Assembly: GCA_004194705.1 (NCBI GenBank) | Contig: SADC01000146.1 | Span: 124,001 to 188,000, forward strand | DNA from: Ditylenchus dipsaci | Taxonomy: Eukaryota > Nematoda > Chromadorea > Rhabditida > Anguinidae | Direction of reading: 5' to 3' | Length of the DNA: 64,000 nt | Shown here: in pieces, positions 63,366-64,000 of the stretch | Layout of the letters: every line of letters starts with the position of its first letter | How positions within the stretch are numbered: the stretch's first letter is position 1 | Position numbers and translations under genes: made by a program | Notes under the pieces: model-generated | The model's input: the letters and a program-made list of their open reading frames with translations, nothing else | Databases searched by the model: none | Told to the model about the DNA's origin: nothing

Positions 63366-63720
63366 TATACGGCATTTTCTTTATTTAAAACCCCTAAAAA
63401 TCGAAACAAATTGGGTCGATTTTAAGATTTTTAGCTGCTCAAGCGGCTAAATTTCGGAACACCCACCCCAGTCAATTTAGGTACACCCACCCCGAAATTG
63501 ACTGGGGTGGGTGTACCGAAATTAACTGGGGTGAGTGTTCCGAAATTAACTGGGGTGGGTGTACCGAAATTGACTGGGGTGGGTGTACCGAAATTGACTG
63601 GGGTGGGTGTTCCGAAACTGCTCGACTCAAGCAAAACCCAGAAGTGGAATCAGCTAAGTTCGTGATGACTAAGAAAACCACCTACAAATTTTTCTCTCTT
63701 TAAGAGAAAAAAGCCTCTTA
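63366..63720. mobile_element. TACCGTATT-type element carrying a 24-bp minisatellite
   Basis: TACGGCATTTTCTTTATTTA at the left and core AAGTGGAATCAGCTAAG plus GACTAAGAAAACC at the right. Array of 24-bp units in the middle. Confidence 0.55.
63450..63620. repeat. 24-bp minisatellite, about five units plus inverted copies
   Basis: Unit CCGAAATTGACTGGGGTGGG + TGTA repeated at 63490-63615, with inverted copies at the left (CACCCACCCCAGTCAATTT). Differences between units are single bases. Confidence 0.85.
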
Positions 63721-63924
63721 ATAAGAGTTCGAGTAAGAGTCGAGTTGGAATAATTTAAATATTTACTCCTACTCTGACTGTTGTGAACAAGCCACTAGTG
63801 TTTGGTGGACCCAAAATGGTTCGCAGGTTCGACCCCACCTAGTGGCATTCTAGTTATTTTAGACTGTTTGACCAATGCTTAAAGGGAGGGGGGGGGGGAA
63901 AGCTACCTAGGTTTGAAAAAGTGG

Positions 63925-64000
63925 CTTTCATGGCGCAGTGCGTAAGCGTTCGCGCTTTTTGGCTCAAAATAGTGTTTTTTTGTTTTTTTGCAGGTTCAAT
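63925..64000 (+). repeat. tRNA-derived SINE start
   Basis: A-box-like TGGCGCAGTGCGTAAGCG near 63936 and B-box-like GCAGGTTCAAT at the window edge, 50 bases apart. It continues beyond the window. Confidence 0.5.

Larger units (their letters stand above)
45242..64000. other. Upstream dve region, no confident exon
   Basis: No reading frame with homeobox-gene features. Unique, less AT-rich islands at 46200-46640, 47930-48330, 49370-49700, 51190-51560, 52280-52700, 53690-54110, 56190-57030, 59230-59530 and 62580-62800 alternate with MITEs. The missing 5' dve exons could be here or beyond the window. Confidence 0.5.

Noticed and set aside
63431..63681. Repeat protein with eight-residue GTPTPVNF units
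   Set aside because: Translation of a 24-bp minisatellite inside a MITE; any 3n repeat stays open in frame.
1..64000. CRISPR array, bacterial operons or ribosome binding sites
   Set aside because: Spliceosomal introns and eukaryotic transposons throughout. The tandem arrays have no unique spacers between conserved repeats.

Overview
The window looks like a piece of an AT-rich, repeat-dense invertebrate nuclear genome. The splice sites (GT..AG, short TTTCAG-like acceptors), the 40-60 nt introns in the small genes and the transposon mix (Helitron, mariner, hAT, MULE, Merlin, pogo-like MITEs) fit an ecdysozoan, possibly a nematode with large introns. That placement is inference; the species cannot be read from this sequence.

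The only gene I identify with confidence is a minus-strand CMP/Compass-class homeobox gene related to Drosophila defective proventriculus (dve). Ten exons between 45241 and 30723 join in frame and encode 666 residues: the end of the CMP (SATB/ULD-like) domain region, two atypical homeodomains, and a very short tail that stops nine codons after homeodomain 2. The first exon found starts inside a codon, so the 5' exons are missing: they lie upstream in 45-64 kb unrecognised, or beyond the window. The dve introns and the upstream 19 kb hold islands of non-repetitive, enhancer-like sequence with repeated GAAAGTGAAAG-type motifs, separated by MITEs.

Left half (0-30 kb): mostly transposable elements, many nested. 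From left to right: pogo-like and TACCGTATT-type MITEs; a 4.77 kb Helitron (5348-10115) carrying a decayed RPA-like gene preceded by about nine tandem copies of one exon; a Merlin remnant; a hAT element with an exact 8-bp target duplication inside a mariner-like MITE; a second hAT remnant flanked by inverted repeats; a decayed five-exon gene of unknown family with a hAT-like MITE inserted at a splice donor; a small multi-exon gene with an F-box-like segment upstream; and a MULE-like element (125-bp terminal repeats, 9-bp target duplication) inserted near the 3' end of a mariner transposase gene.

Right half (30-64 kb): dve, its introns and upstream DNA. MITEs here are intact hairpins. A recurring theme through the window is that elements of one family share the terminal bases but carry an element-specific short word, repeated at both ends and sometimes in the centre.

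Coordinates of exons were read by eye from splice signals and frame, and family names come from motif recognition without database searches.
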